From Rhodospirillales bacterium (GTDB lineage Bacteria; Pseudomonadota; Alphaproteobacteria; Rhodospirillales; Defluviicoccaceae): a stretch of 64,000 bases of DNA. Below, one piece after another: positions 31,626-40,488 of this stretch. Below the pieces are notes generated by a model. The model did no database searches, was not told the origin of the DNA, and worked only from the letters and a program-made list of their open reading frames with translations. The stretch covers positions 124,001-188,000 of the forward strand of contig JADJRE010000006.1 of assembly GCA_016712375.1 (NCBI GenBank), written 5' to 3'. Position 1 is the stretch's first letter; every line of letters begins with the position of its first letter. A program made the translations under genes and the position numbers.

Positions 31626-31895
31626 ATGCCCAAGGTGCTGTTTACGTCCAACATCCAGCGCCACGTAGCCTGCCCGGAGGTTGACGCTATAGGGCGGAGC
31701 GTGCGCGAGGTGCTGGAGAACGTTTTCGCGACAAACCCGCAAGCCAGGACCTACGTGCTCGACGAGCAGTCGGCGTTGCGCAAGCACATGATCATCTTCG
31801 TTGACGGGAGACCGATCAGCGATCGAGTTGGTCTCGGCGACGAAGTTCCGGAAGCCGGCACGGTCTACGTCTTTCAGGCGCTGTCAGGAGGCTGA
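31626..31895 (+). CDS. MoaD/ThiS-like ubiquitin-fold protein with GG terminus
   Basis: An 89-residue beta-grasp protein ending QALSGG. The double Gly at the end is the hallmark of sulfur-carrier proteins (MoaD, ThiS) and ubiquitin-like modifiers, activated by an E1-like adenylyltransferase. I chose the ATG at 31626 (MPKVLFTSNIQRHV); an in-frame upstream ATG at 31596 would add ten residues without family support. Inside, MIIFVDGRPISDRVGLGDEV and VYVFQALSGG are the typical strands. The propeller gene begins two bases after its stop. No moaE, thiG, moeB or thiF lies nearby, so it is not in a standard molybdopterin or thiamin operon. Confidence 0.87.
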   Translation: MPKVLFTSNIQRHVACPEVDAIGRSVREVLENVFATNPQARTYVLDEQSALRKHMIIFVDGRPISDRVGLGDEVPEAGTVYVFQALSGG

Positions 31896-31897
31896 CA

Positions 31898-32998
31898 ATG
31901 AGCGAACGAATTCTCGTATCGAGCCGCAAAGGCTTGTTCACCATCCAGCGCAGAGCCGGGCAGTGGGAGATCGACCATGTCGACTTCCTCGGCGACAATG
32001 TCTCGCTCTCCCTGACCGACCATCGCGACGGTCGCCACTACGCCGCTCTCGATCATGGCCATTTCGGGGTCAAGCTGCACCGATCGACGGCGAGTGGCTG
32101 GGAGGAGATCGCGGCACCTCAATACCCACCGAAGCCGGAAGGCTACGAAGAACTCGACATGTGGGGCCGGCCGGTGCCTTGGAGCACGGTGCGCATATGG
32201 GCGCTGGCCGCCGCCGGCAGCGACGACGCGGGTGTTCTTTGGTGCGGAACCATTCCCGGAGGTCTCTTCCGCTCCGCAGATTGCGGCAACAGCTGGGAGA
32301 TGATGCGCGAGCTCTGGGATCATCCGAAGCGCCGGCAATGGATGGGCGGTGGCGCCGATCTGCCCGGCATCCATTCGATCTGTGTCGATCCCCGCCACTC
32401 AGGCCGGGTCAGCGTCGCGGTCTCGACCGGGGGTATCTGGTTCACCGACGATGGCGGTGCCCGCTGGTCGCAACGGGGTGAAGGCATGCGCGCAGAATAC
32501 GTGCCGTCCGAGTTGACCCACGATCCGCTCGCCCAGGACGTCCATTGCCTCGTCCAGTGCCCGGCGGCGCCGCAGCGGATGTGGGTGCAGCACCACAATG
32601 GCATCTTCGTCTCCTCCGACGAGGGCAAAACCTTCACAGAGATCACCGGTGTCGAGCCGTCGGTCTTCGGATTTCCGGTTGTTGTCCATCCCACGGATCC
32701 CGATACCGCCTGGTTCGTCCCCGAGATCAAGGACGAGAAACGAATTCCGCGTGACGGGAAGCTCGTCGTAACCCGCACCCGTGACGGCGGCCGCAGCTTT
32801 GATGTCCTGACAGAGGGCCTGCCGCAGCGCCATGCCTATGACCTCGTGTATCGGCATGCCCTTGCCATCGATGAAAGCGGCGAGCGCCTCGCTTTCGGTT
32901 CGACGACAGGGGGCCTGTGGGTCAGCGAAGATCAAGGCGACAGATGGACGTGTGTGACCCACACGCTGCCGCCCATCTATGCCGTGCACTTCGCGTGA
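31898..32998 (+). CDS. WD40/YVTN/BNR-like propeller protein with five Asp boxes
   Basis: A 366-residue repeat protein. Five Asp-box (BNR, S-x-D-x-G-x-x-W/F) motifs are visible: SADCGNSW (126-133), TDDGGARW (183-190), SSDEGKTF (239-246), TRDGGRSF (294-301) and SEDQGDRW (343-350), indicating a beta-propeller. No signal peptide is seen, so it should be cytoplasmic, unlike typical sialidases, and the sialidase Arg triad cannot be placed. Databases often label such proteins exo-alpha-sialidase, but that function is not supported here. It is translationally coupled to the MoaD/ThiS-like gene, which suggests a joint role. Confidence 0.85.
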   Translation: MSERILVSSRKGLFTIQRRAGQWEIDHVDFLGDNVSLSLTDHRDGRHYAALDHGHFGVKLHRSTASGWEEIAAPQYPPKPEGYEELDMWGRPVPWSTVRIWALAAAGSDDAGVLWCGTIPGGLFRSADCGNSWEMMRELWDHPKRRQWMGGGADLPGIHSICVDPRHSGRVSVAVSTGGIWFTDDGGARWSQRGEGMRAEYVPSELTHDPLAQDVHCLVQCPAAPQRMWVQHHNGIFVSSDEGKTFTEITGVEPSVFGFPVVVHPTDPDTAWFVPEIKDEKRIPRDGKLVVTRTRDGGRSFDVLTEGLPQRHAYDLVYRHALAIDESGERLAFGSTTGGLWVSEDQGDRWTCVTHTLPPIYAVHFA

Positions 32999-33119
32999 AT
33001 GAAACGGAGCGAGCCAGGCCCGAAGCTGCGCCGGCAGTCGCGCGCCAGACATTTCCAAGCCCGGGGGAACCGCTTTTGTAGCGTGACGTTTAACCGCGAA
33101 CGCGTACGCTACAGGATTT

Positions 33120-34157
33120 ATGAGGATGGACGTCGCTCAAGAGAAGTATTCCACGGTGCCGGCCGAGGAAAAGACAGCTCCTTCGTCCGCAGATCCGGCG
33201 AGCGAACAATCTGGCGCTGGCGCTCACGGCGAAGAAGCGCGTCATCCGGGTCAGATCCCGAAGCGCGGGTGGAAAGAAGTTCTGCTTCGCGTTAGGAATC
33301 AGGTTAGCTCTGACCATCTGTCGATAGTTTCTGCTGGAGTTGCATTCTTTGCGCTGCTGGCGATCTTTCCGGGACTAACTGCCCTGGTCACTATTTACGG
33401 TCTGGTGACCGATCCCGTGCAGGTTGAACCCCAGTTGTCTCCTCTGCGCGAACTGCTGCCCGGCAACGCCTTTGACATCATAGCGCAGCAGACACGCCAA
33501 GTGGCGGCAACGGCGGGCGGCTCGCTCAGCCTCGGATTGGTGCTCAGCCTAATCCTTGCTCTCTGGAGCGCCAACACCGGAACGAAATCCATTATCACAG
33601 CGCTGAACATCGCTTATGACGAAAAGGAAGAGCGAGGCTTCTTCGCGCTGAATCTCTGGTCATTGACTTTCACCATCATCGGCATCGTCTTTGCGATCCT
33701 GGCACTGGTGGTGGTCGCCGCGGTTCCGGCGGCCATGGCGATCTTTGGCACGGAGGACGGGCTGATGCAGTCGGTGCTCCTGGCGCTGCGCTGGGTCGTC
33801 ATGGCCGGCCTGATGATGCTGGCATTGGCCATGCTCTACCGCTTCGCGCCGAGCCGGCGGGAAGCAAAAATGCAGTGGGTGAGCGTCGGTGCCATCGCCG
33901 CAACGCTTCTGTGGTTGCTGGCGTCCGTTGGTTTCTCGCTCTACGTTCGCCACTTCGGCAGCTACGACAAGACGTTCGGAGCCCTTGGCGCCGTCGTGAT
34001 CCTGCTCATGTGGTTCTATATCTCGACGTTCGTCGTTTGCGTCGGAGCCGAGTTGAACGCCGAGCTGGAGCGCCAGACCCGCAAGGATTCAACAGTCGGC
34101 CCTGAAAAACCGATTGGCGAACGCGGCGCATTCGCTGCCGACAACAAGGCGACGTGA
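33120..34157 (+). CDS. YihY/BrkB family inner-membrane protein
   Basis: Integral membrane protein of the YihY (virulence factor BrkB) family, 345 residues, function unsettled. A charged N-terminal stretch of ~60 residues precedes the family core: LSIVSAGVAFFALLAIFPGL, then SLGLVLSLILALWSANTGTK, LNLWSLTFTIIGIVFAILAL, and the end segment GALGAVVILLMWFYISTFVV. Six helices are likely. The start may be the ATG at 33120 or 33126. Genes on both sides are unrelated, and it converges with the oxidoreductase gene. Confidence 0.88.
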   Translation: MRMDVAQEKYSTVPAEEKTAPSSADPASEQSGAGAHGEEARHPGQIPKRGWKEVLLRVRNQVSSDHLSIVSAGVAFFALLAIFPGLTALVTIYGLVTDPVQVEPQLSPLRELLPGNAFDIIAQQTRQVAATAGGSLSLGLVLSLILALWSANTGTKSIITALNIAYDEKEERGFFALNLWSLTFTIIGIVFAILALVVVAAVPAAMAIFGTEDGLMQSVLLALRWVVMAGLMMLALAMLYRFAPSRREAKMQWVSVGAIAATLLWLLASVGFSLYVRHFGSYDKTFGALGAVVILLMWFYISTFVVCVGAELNAELERQTRKDSTVGPEKPIGERGAFAADNKAT

Positions 34158-34188
34158 CTGGCTCCACCGTTCTTGCTGCAGGGGCCCG

Positions 34189-36313
34189 TCACAATTCGAG
34201 GATGACGACGTGATCGCTGCCACAGGTTTTGGTACCGACTGTCGATCGCGGTGTAGAGCAACAGATAAGCACTTGGTCATCATCATGCGGGCCGACCGGC
34301 TCCTGCAGGTAGTCGACGGATCCGCAGACAAGATGGGTCGCGCAACTGCCGCATAGGCCTGCTCGGCAGCCATAGTTGGGGTGCAGCCCGGCCGCCTCCG
34401 CCAGGTCCAGCAGCGTGCCTTCTCCGGCGACCACGGCACGTCGATGCCAGACGAGGCGAAGCGAACGCTGACGAGGCTCGCCGCGGCCAGAGCCGGGTCT
34501 AGGGCCGATGGGGCTGGCTGGCTGGACTTCAGCACGGTCGCTGGACCAAACGCCTCGTAACGTATCTGCTGATCATCCACGCCAAGTGCGGTGAGGCTGG
34601 TATAGAGCGCCTGCATGAAGGGTGGCGGACCGCACAGGTAGAAGTCGACGTCGTCGAACGACGGCAGGACGCTCTGCAGCAGGTCAATATCGACGTGACC
34701 GACGCTGTCGTGGTTCGCGCCGGCCCCGTCCGCCGGATCGGGTCGACTGAAGCGGATATGAACGGTCAGCGATTGAAAGGCGTTGGCGAGATCGCGCAGG
34801 TGCGGGCCGAACGCGAGCGTGCGGCCGTTGGTCGTGCCGTGAAGAAAGAATGTCCGGCGGAACCGGCGCGTTCGGCGGCCCTCGTCGATCAGGAAGTCCG
34901 TCATCGCCAGCATCGGCGTGATCCCGACGCCGGCTGAGATCAGCACCACCGCGCGGCTGCTGGACTGGTCAAGGACGAACCGGCCTCGCGGCGCCATTGC
35001 CTCCATTTCGAATCCCGGCTGCACCTCGGTATGAAAATATGACGAGACAAGGCCGCCCGGCTCCCGTTTGATCGACAGCCGATAAGAGTCACTGTTGGGC
35101 GCGGCGGAGACCGTATACGTGCGAAGCACGGGATCATTGCCGCCGGGCAGCCTTACCCGGATCGGCAGGAACTGCCCGGCTTCCCACGGCGCGATTTGCC
35201 GACCGTCTGCGCGGCGCCGGTAGAACGAGGTAATGGTGTCGCTTTCCTTGCGCACCTCATCCACTCGGTACCGGACGAAGGCGTCGCGCTCCCGGGTTGC
35301 CGCCAGCGTCGCCGCAGCTTGCGACCAGGTGCCGGTGGCATCGAGAAGCGGGGACGGCTCAATGGAGCCAAAGCGTAGCGGCAGGCTATGCTCGACGCGG
35401 ACACCACGTTCCGTGCGAAATTCGATCAGCCGTTCCGCGCCCTTGAAGGCGCGGACCTCTTCGCCGTCCCAGACGACGCTTGCCCGGCCAGTCAGGTAGA
35501 TCAAATCGCCGTTGGAAAAATCGATGAACAACAATCCGGCCCGTGGATGGAGAATGATGTTGCCGATGGTGTTGAAATGCAGGTTGCCCGAGTAATCCGG
35601 GAAGACGAGTGTGCAATCGTCCTTAAAGCCAACAAAGCCTGGCCGGCCGCCGCGATGCGAGACGTCGGCTCCCCGCGTCTTGTCGTTCTTGCCGGGCGCC
35701 GCTGTCGCGATGAAAAAGGTGTCACTGTGCTCGATCAGCGCCCGGCTTGCGGCATCCGGAACATCGAAGCTGTGCAGCGGTCGGCTGCGGTCTTGCCAAT
35801 CTCTTTCGGCAAGCAACTCGACCGCGCGGCTCTGAATGTATTGCGGACAGTTGCCAAAGGTTTGATCTACCTCGATGCTGAAGCCATCGGGCGTCATCGC
35901 GGAAACACGGCCGGTCAGGCGGTTGCGTCTGCGCGTTTCCGGTTGCAGACCAAGAAGGCCGAGTTTCGCCCCGGTTGCAAGCAACTCATTCAACGGATCG
36001 CCGAACAGCGGCCGTGCGGACACCGACAGGTGTTGCGGATCGCCGCTGCTGACGAATCCGGGCGGGCCAGCGAGCACCGACGCCCAGGGTGCCCGTGACG
36101 GTCGACGCTGCCAATCAACACGAACGGCAGCATCGCGTAGAACGCGCGATGCTCCTCGGGCAGGTAGTCCCGGATGAGGCGCCGGCCGGTACTCTCCACA
36201 CGGTCGCGAACTCCCAGCCGTGTCTGCACCGCCTGCTCGCCGGCATGAAAGGGAGAATTGGAGGGCGGCCGCCCAGCATCTGGCGCGACGTCCGGTATCA
36301 AGCTCCGCGGCAT
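34189..36313 (-). CDS. PNPOx-like / FAD reductase / 2Fe-2S ferredoxin fusion protein (two frameshifts)
   Basis: Three-module redox protein of about 708 residues after correction. It starts at 36313 (MPRSLIPDVAPDAGRP). Residues ~45-260 form a pyridoxamine-phosphate-oxidase-like split barrel (FYAMLPFVLIGSVDRHGHPW, HLSVSARPLFGDPL, GLLFIDFSNGDLIYLTGRA). Next comes a ferredoxin-reductase-type FAD/NAD(P) unit (GQFLPIRVRLPG, LRTYTVSAAPNSDSYRLSIK, SAGVGITPMLAM, FYLCGPPPFMQAL). The end is a 2Fe-2S domain with CRAGLCGSC and a last Cys in LICC. Single missing bases at 36087-36089 (CCC) and about 34433-34437 break the frame. The VOC gene sits 22 bases upstream, so the two are probably co-transcribed. The physiological substrate is unknown; self-contained NAD(P)H-to-flavin electron transfer is inferred. 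Confidence 0.85.
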
Positions 36314-36335
36314 CGCTCACTTTCTCCAGTTGAGG

Positions 36336-36753
36336 TCAGGAGGCGGGCGCGATGAACTCCAGGCGGATTCCTTCCCGGCATGAAGCACATCATGTGGTGC
36401 GTCGGTCCGCCGCCCAGCGGCTCGGGTGCAAACTCAACCACCACGCCGGCCGTCGACTTCAGCCGCTGGTGCAGTGTCTCGAGCGCTTCGACACCCTCCA
36501 CCCGCAACGCGAGATGGTGCAGTCCAAGATTGCGCCTGCGGTCGAACGGGACCGCGGCGGCGGTGTCGGCTGCTTGCCACAGGGTTATCATCGTCGTCCC
36601 GTCACTGACGAACACCGCAGGATAGTCTGGTTTCTCGCCAACCTGCCGAAATCCCAGCGTCTGCAAGAAAAACGTCTTTGCCGCCGGCAAATCAGCAACC
36701 GTCAAACCGACATGATGCACGCCGCGGGTCACGCTGCCGTTGCTCATTGCCAC
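36336..36753 (-). CDS. VOC (glyoxalase-like) family protein (frameshifted at C-terminus)
   Basis: Vicinal oxygen chelate fold protein, metal-dependent, 138 residues after correction. It reads MSNGSVTRGVHHVGLTVADL, AAKTFFLQTLGFRQVG and LGLHHLALRVEGVEALETLH, the paired beta-alpha-beta modules, with His in VHHVGL and LHHLAL as candidate metal ligands. Near the end one extra A (36372-36373) shifts the frame; removing it gives GGIRLEFIAPAS and a stop at 36336, with Glu in LEF as the last ligand. Without the correction the frame would run into the next gene. It is the first gene of a pair with the oxidoreductase fusion, so it may act on the same compound. Confidence 0.85.
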
Positions 36754-37208
36754 CCTCTCCTACGGTGCAGGCGGCCTCCCCTACTTGCCGGGGTCCTCAC
36801 CCGCCATTGTTCATCTGCTCACACAATGAATGAGAATGCGGGTGAAAGAAGAGCGCGTCTATGCGATTCCACATTTCTTTGCCCTGGCGCCCCGCTGCTC
36901 TACCGCACGACCGGCAGGCCCCTCCCGCGCTTCGGTCCAGTTCGTCTGCCCGCACGGCCGAAGCCTTGGCGCCGAGGTCTGCGCCTTCGTCGACTTCGCC
37001 CCACCAACGAGGCGCGTCGCTTCGTGGCTGGTTGGGTGGCTCCGCGGCTGTCGCGATTGGCACGCCAGCCAGGATCCCGGGCCCATGCACCATTGCGCTG
37101 GCGCACCGAGGTACGCGCCGTTAGTGTCTGCGGTGCCGCGCGGCGGATTCCGAAGATAACGGAGACACGCTTGGCGCCATCCCCTGCACGCCTCTCGCGG
37201 AGCGCCCA
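36754..37208. other. Intergenic region, nothing recognised
   Basis: About 455 bases between the VOC gene (minus) and scpB (plus). Several overlapping frames are open on both strands, as expected in GC-rich DNA, but none resembles a known protein or shows a convincing start. I found no inverted repeats, RNA genes or mobile element ends. Confidence 0.4.
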
Positions 37209-37988
37209 ATGCCCTTGATCGAAACTGCGCTTGCCGAGCATGTCGGCACCATCGTTCTGAACAATATCGCCAAGCGTAATGCATTGAGCGAGGCGCTTAT
37301 CGAAGAGATCTCCGACGCTCTGACCGAACTGTTAGGGCGTGGCGCCCGCGCCCTGGTGCTGCGTGCGCCGGCGGGCAGCAAAGTGTGGTCAGCCGGGCAC
37401 GATATCTCAGAGCTCCCCAACGCCGGTCGTGATCCACTCGGCTGGGGAGACTCGCTGCGCGTTCTGGTGCGGGCGATACAATCGTGCCGGGTTCCGGTTC
37501 TGGCGCTGTTGGAAGGCGGGGTCTGGGGCGGTGCCTGTGAAGTGTCGCTGGCATGCGACATCCTGGTCGCCACGCCTGACACCACCTTTGCCATTACACC
37601 GGCAAAGCTTGGCATCCCCTATAACCTCAGCGGGCTGCTGACTCTGGTCAACGCCCTGCCGCTGCCGGTGGCGAAGGAATTGCTGTTCACCGCGCAGCCG
37701 ATCACCGCCGCCCAAGCCCTGAACTGCGGCGTCGTCAATTACATCAAGCCGCCGGAGGAAATCGCTCCCTTTGTCTACAGCCTGGCTCAGAAGATCGTCG
37801 CCAACGCGCCGCTGAGCATCAGTGTGATGAAGGAGGAACTGCGGCTGCTGACAGGCGCACGGGCCATGAGCCCGGAGCTGTTCGAGCGCATTCAAGGGTT
37901 GCGCCGGACTGTTTATGACAGCGCTGACTATCAGGAAGGTCTCCAGTCCTTCCATGAGAAGCGCAAGCCGATATTCCAGGGCAGTTGA
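37209..37988 (+). CDS. scpB: Methylmalonyl-CoA decarboxylase ScpB-like (crotonase family)
   Basis: Enoyl-CoA hydratase superfamily enzyme of 259 residues, close to E. coli ScpB/YgfG, which decarboxylates (R)-methylmalonyl-CoA to propionyl-CoA. Similarity runs over the whole length: LRAPAGSKVWSAGHDISELP, GGVWGGACE, KLGIPYNLSGL, PLSISVMKEELRLL and the tail FHEKRKP. H64 and Y138 align with the active-site H66 and Y140 of YgfG with a constant offset. No scpA (mutase) or scpC lies nearby, so the rest of the propionate route must be elsewhere. It stands alone on the plus strand. Confidence 0.9.
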   Translation: MPLIETALAEHVGTIVLNNIAKRNALSEALIEEISDALTELLGRGARALVLRAPAGSKVWSAGHDISELPNAGRDPLGWGDSLRVLVRAIQSCRVPVLALLEGGVWGGACEVSLACDILVATPDTTFAITPAKLGIPYNLSGLLTLVNALPLPVAKELLFTAQPITAAQALNCGVVNYIKPPEEIAPFVYSLAQKIVANAPLSISVMKEELRLLTGARAMSPELFERIQGLRRTVYDSADYQEGLQSFHEKRKPIFQGS

Positions 37989-38678
37989 CTGCCAGGGTCA
38001 GGCTACTCTGCAGTCGATTTGTCTACACAGAGTCCAGGTGTGACTTGCTGCTCCCAACAGCCATGCCGCATCGCGCGAAAGCTTAGGCAGCCTCTAGAAG
38101 CCGACAGCAATCCAAGTTGCCGACGCCAGCGTTATCGCTGCCGACACCATACACAATGCCATCCCGACCCGGCGCATGTGCTGCGCGCGATCGCTTAAGT
38201 CTGTAGCGTATTCGCTGCGCGCCACTGGCCCGCGTACCCAACGCTGCGGGATGCAGTGCTCTTCCGCAAACGATAGTCTGTCGCCTGCTTCGGCTCTCGG
38301 TTCCCTCGAACGAAACTTCATATCCCACCATCGATCTGGGTTTTCGAAAACTGCGGTTCATGCCCGCCCCAGACCTCCGTCGATTCCCGATAACACCGGT
38401 TTATTGCGCCGCCCTTCAATCATGACCCCAGCAGCGATTCGCCAAGTTATCGACCCACCATCTTAAATCCGCTCGATTATCCGCGGATAGCCCCTCAGAC
38501 GACCTTATGTGTAGCATATCTGACGCTTTTGCCAACCCATTGATGACGATAGCCAAAAAAATAAAGGCGTGGACCCCCGGCAATTTCCTCGGCAAGTTGC
38601 AGCTCAAGGCGGCTGGTGACGCTCCGCGCGGCGGTCTCAGTCGGCGCCAACCTTTTGTTGACAAAAAGGAATAGCGCT
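37989..38678. other. Long intergenic region before mtgA
   Basis: About 690 bases between scpB and the chosen mtgA start. A small minus-strand frame (38094-38321) is listed separately. The remainder, including an AT-richer stretch around 38500-38570 and TTGACA at about 38656-38661 that may be a -35 element for mtgA, contains nothing else that I can assign. Confidence 0.4.
38094..38321 (-). CDS. Possible small membrane protein
   Basis: A 75-residue frame with a charged N-terminal half and a single C-terminal hydrophobic helix (VGMALCMVSAAITLASATWI), ending IAVGF. The helix and the charged positions just before it (DRAQHMRRVG) look protein-like, but the ribosome-binding site is weak and I know no homologue. 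Could be a tail-anchored small protein or chance. Confidence 0.33.
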   Translation of the reverse strand: MKFRSREPRAEAGDRLSFAEEHCIPQRWVRGPVARSEYATDLSDRAQHMRRVGMALCMVSAAITLASATWIAVGF

Positions 38679-39404
38679 GTGCGGTTGCGCCGCAACATCG
38701 TCCGCATCCTGCTTCCCATGCTGCTGATGCCGACACTGATTATCGCCATTTACCGCTTCGTCAGCCCGCCGCTGACACCGCTGATGATGATCAGATCAGC
38801 GCAAGGTGAGCAACTTGACCACCGCGCGGTACCCCTTTCTCGTGTCTCGCCGCACCTCGTTGCCGCGGTTGTCGCTGCCGAAGACAATCTGTTCTGCCGG
38901 CATCGGGGCTTTGATATCGCAGCAATGCGCGACGAATTCGATAACTGGCTGGGCGGCGAGCGGCCGCGCGGCGCGAGCACCATTACCATGCAGACCGCCA
39001 AGAATATTCTGCTGTGGCCAGGGCGCGATCCGCTGCGCAAGCTCCTAGAAGCGGCTCTGACGCCGCAGATCGAGTTCCTTTGGAGCAAGCGGCGCATCAT
39101 GGAGGTCTATCTTGGGATCATCGAGATGGGACCAGGGATCTACGGGGCGGAAGCAGCGGCGCGGCAATACTTCGGCAAGCCGGCATCGGCGCTTGGTGCG
39201 CGCGAAGCCGCGCTGATTGCCGCGATCCTGCCAAATCCTCGCGAATGGTCGCCCATTCGTCCGAACCGGCTCGTGGCCAGGCACGCATCGCGCATTCAAC
39301 GCCGGATGGCCCGTCTAGGGCCCTTGCTCGGCTGCCTGGAAGACCCGATCCATGCCACTGACCGTCACGCCGGCGGCATTGCGCCTCGCCGGTCACCGTA
39401 CTAG
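38679..39404 (+). CDS. mtgA: Monofunctional peptidoglycan glycosyltransferase MtgA
   Basis: Polymerises lipid II into glycan strands without a transpeptidase domain (GT51 family). The frame is open from 38616, but I choose the GTG at 38679 because AAAGGA lies upstream and it gives a short cytoplasmic lead before the single membrane helix (ILLPMLLMPTLIIAIYRFV). Catalytic E68 lies in VAAEDNLFCRHRGFD; RGASTITMQTAKNILLW and KRRIMEVYLGIIEMGPGIYG are the other glycosyltransferase motifs. 241 residues, normal size. It begins a plus-strand run with a LysM protein, psd and pssA, an envelope group. Confidence 0.93.
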   Translation: MRLRRNIVRILLPMLLMPTLIIAIYRFVSPPLTPLMMIRSAQGEQLDHRAVPLSRVSPHLVAAVVAAEDNLFCRHRGFDIAAMRDEFDNWLGGERPRGASTITMQTAKNILLWPGRDPLRKLLEAALTPQIEFLWSKRRIMEVYLGIIEMGPGIYGAEAAARQYFGKPASALGAREAALIAAILPNPREWSPIRPNRLVARHASRIQRRMARLGPLLGCLEDPIHATDRHAGGIAPRRSPY

Positions 39405-39413
39405 CTTTGCGGG

Positions 39414-40481
39414 ATGATTTTGCGCTTGGCGGATATCGAATCCCGACGCTGGTTGTGGAGGCCGGCGCTGGTTGCCGGGGCCGGGGTGATCGCCATCGCA
39501 CTCGCTGTCGCACTGAACTGGTGGCAAGCGGGCGAAGTGGAGCACTCCGCCCCCTCCACTGCCCCGGTCAGCAGTATTGGGCCATCCGTACCTCCGGGCG
39601 AGGCGACCGGATCGTCGACGACACCGCTGCCCAGCTTCGATATCGTCCGCATCAATCCGAATGGCGATACGGTGATTGCCGGCCGTGCCGCGCCGGGAGC
39701 AGTGGTGGTGCTGAGAGATGGCGATACCGAGCTTGGAACGGTGATGGCCGATGGCCGAGGCGAATGGGTACTGCTGCCGGAGACGCCGCTCCAACCCGGG
39801 GCTCATCGCCTGAATTTGCTGAGCCGCGAGAACGAGCATGGCGAGCTGTCCTCAGCGCAAGAAGTGCTGGTGGTCGTCCCCAAGCCTGGTGAAGACGTCG
39901 CCGGGCGGCCGGCAGGTGCAACCGCGCAACCGCTGGTGCTGCGCATGCCGCGAGAGGGGGGGCCGGCAACCGTGCTGCAGAAGCCTCTCTCAGGCGGCGC
40001 CGAGGCGCCCCTCGGCATCGACTCCCTGGATTGGCAGAATGGCCGCATTGTTCTCGAGGGACACGCGCCGCCGCAAACGCGGATCCGCCTCACGCTCGAT
40101 GGCAAGACAGTGGGCGAGGCGGTCGCCGACGCCGCCGGGCGCTGGCGGGTAGTACCGAAGGACGTCATCAGCATGGCGCGTCATGCGTTGACGCTCGAAC
40201 AGATCGACGCGCGAGGCGCAGTGACGGGACGTGTTGAAATGCCGCTCTCGCTGCGGGAGTTGGCGTCACTGTCCGCCGAAACGACAGAGAAGGGCGGCCG
40301 CCTGCTCATTGTCCAACGTGGCACCAACCTATGGCGGATTGTCCGCACCAGCTACGGCCGGGGTGCCGCGTACACAATCATCTTCGAGGCTAATCGCGAG
40401 CACATCGCCGATCCGGATCGCATTTACCCCGGCCAGGTTTTCCGTGTACCAGGACCCTCGACAGATCAATTGAAAGAGTAA
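39414..40481 (+). CDS. LysM-domain membrane-anchored protein
   Basis: A 355-residue protein with an N-terminal helix (RPALVAGAGVIAIALAVALNW), a Pro/Ser-rich linker, two bacterial Ig-like beta segments (INPNGDTVIAGRAAPGAVVV; GRIVLEGHAPPQTRIRLTLD) and a C-terminal LysM domain (LLIVQRGTNLWRIVRTSYG to YPGQVFRVP). LysM binds peptidoglycan, so it should span from the inner membrane to the wall. Proteins of this layout are common in alphaproteobacteria but not functionally assigned. It starts ten bases after mtgA, suggesting a shared role in wall assembly. Confidence 0.85.
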   Translation: MILRLADIESRRWLWRPALVAGAGVIAIALAVALNWWQAGEVEHSAPSTAPVSSIGPSVPPGEATGSSTTPLPSFDIVRINPNGDTVIAGRAAPGAVVVLRDGDTELGTVMADGRGEWVLLPETPLQPGAHRLNLLSRENEHGELSSAQEVLVVVPKPGEDVAGRPAGATAQPLVLRMPREGGPATVLQKPLSGGAEAPLGIDSLDWQNGRIVLEGHAPPQTRIRLTLDGKTVGEAVADAAGRWRVVPKDVISMARHALTLEQIDARGAVTGRVEMPLSLRELASLSAETTEKGGRLLIVQRGTNLWRIVRTSYGRGAAYTIIFEANREHIADPDRIYPGQVFRVPGPSTDQLKE

Positions 40482-40488
40482 CGCGGCG

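Noticed and set aside
31898..32998. Sialidase activity for the five-Asp-box protein
   Set aside because: Asp boxes are structural. The catalytic Arg triad and Tyr/Glu nucleophile pair cannot be found, and there is no signal peptide.
38495..38749. Minus-strand 84-residue frame overlapping the mtgA start
   Set aside because: Its first half is antisense to the conserved MtgA membrane helix, and the rest has no recognised similarity.
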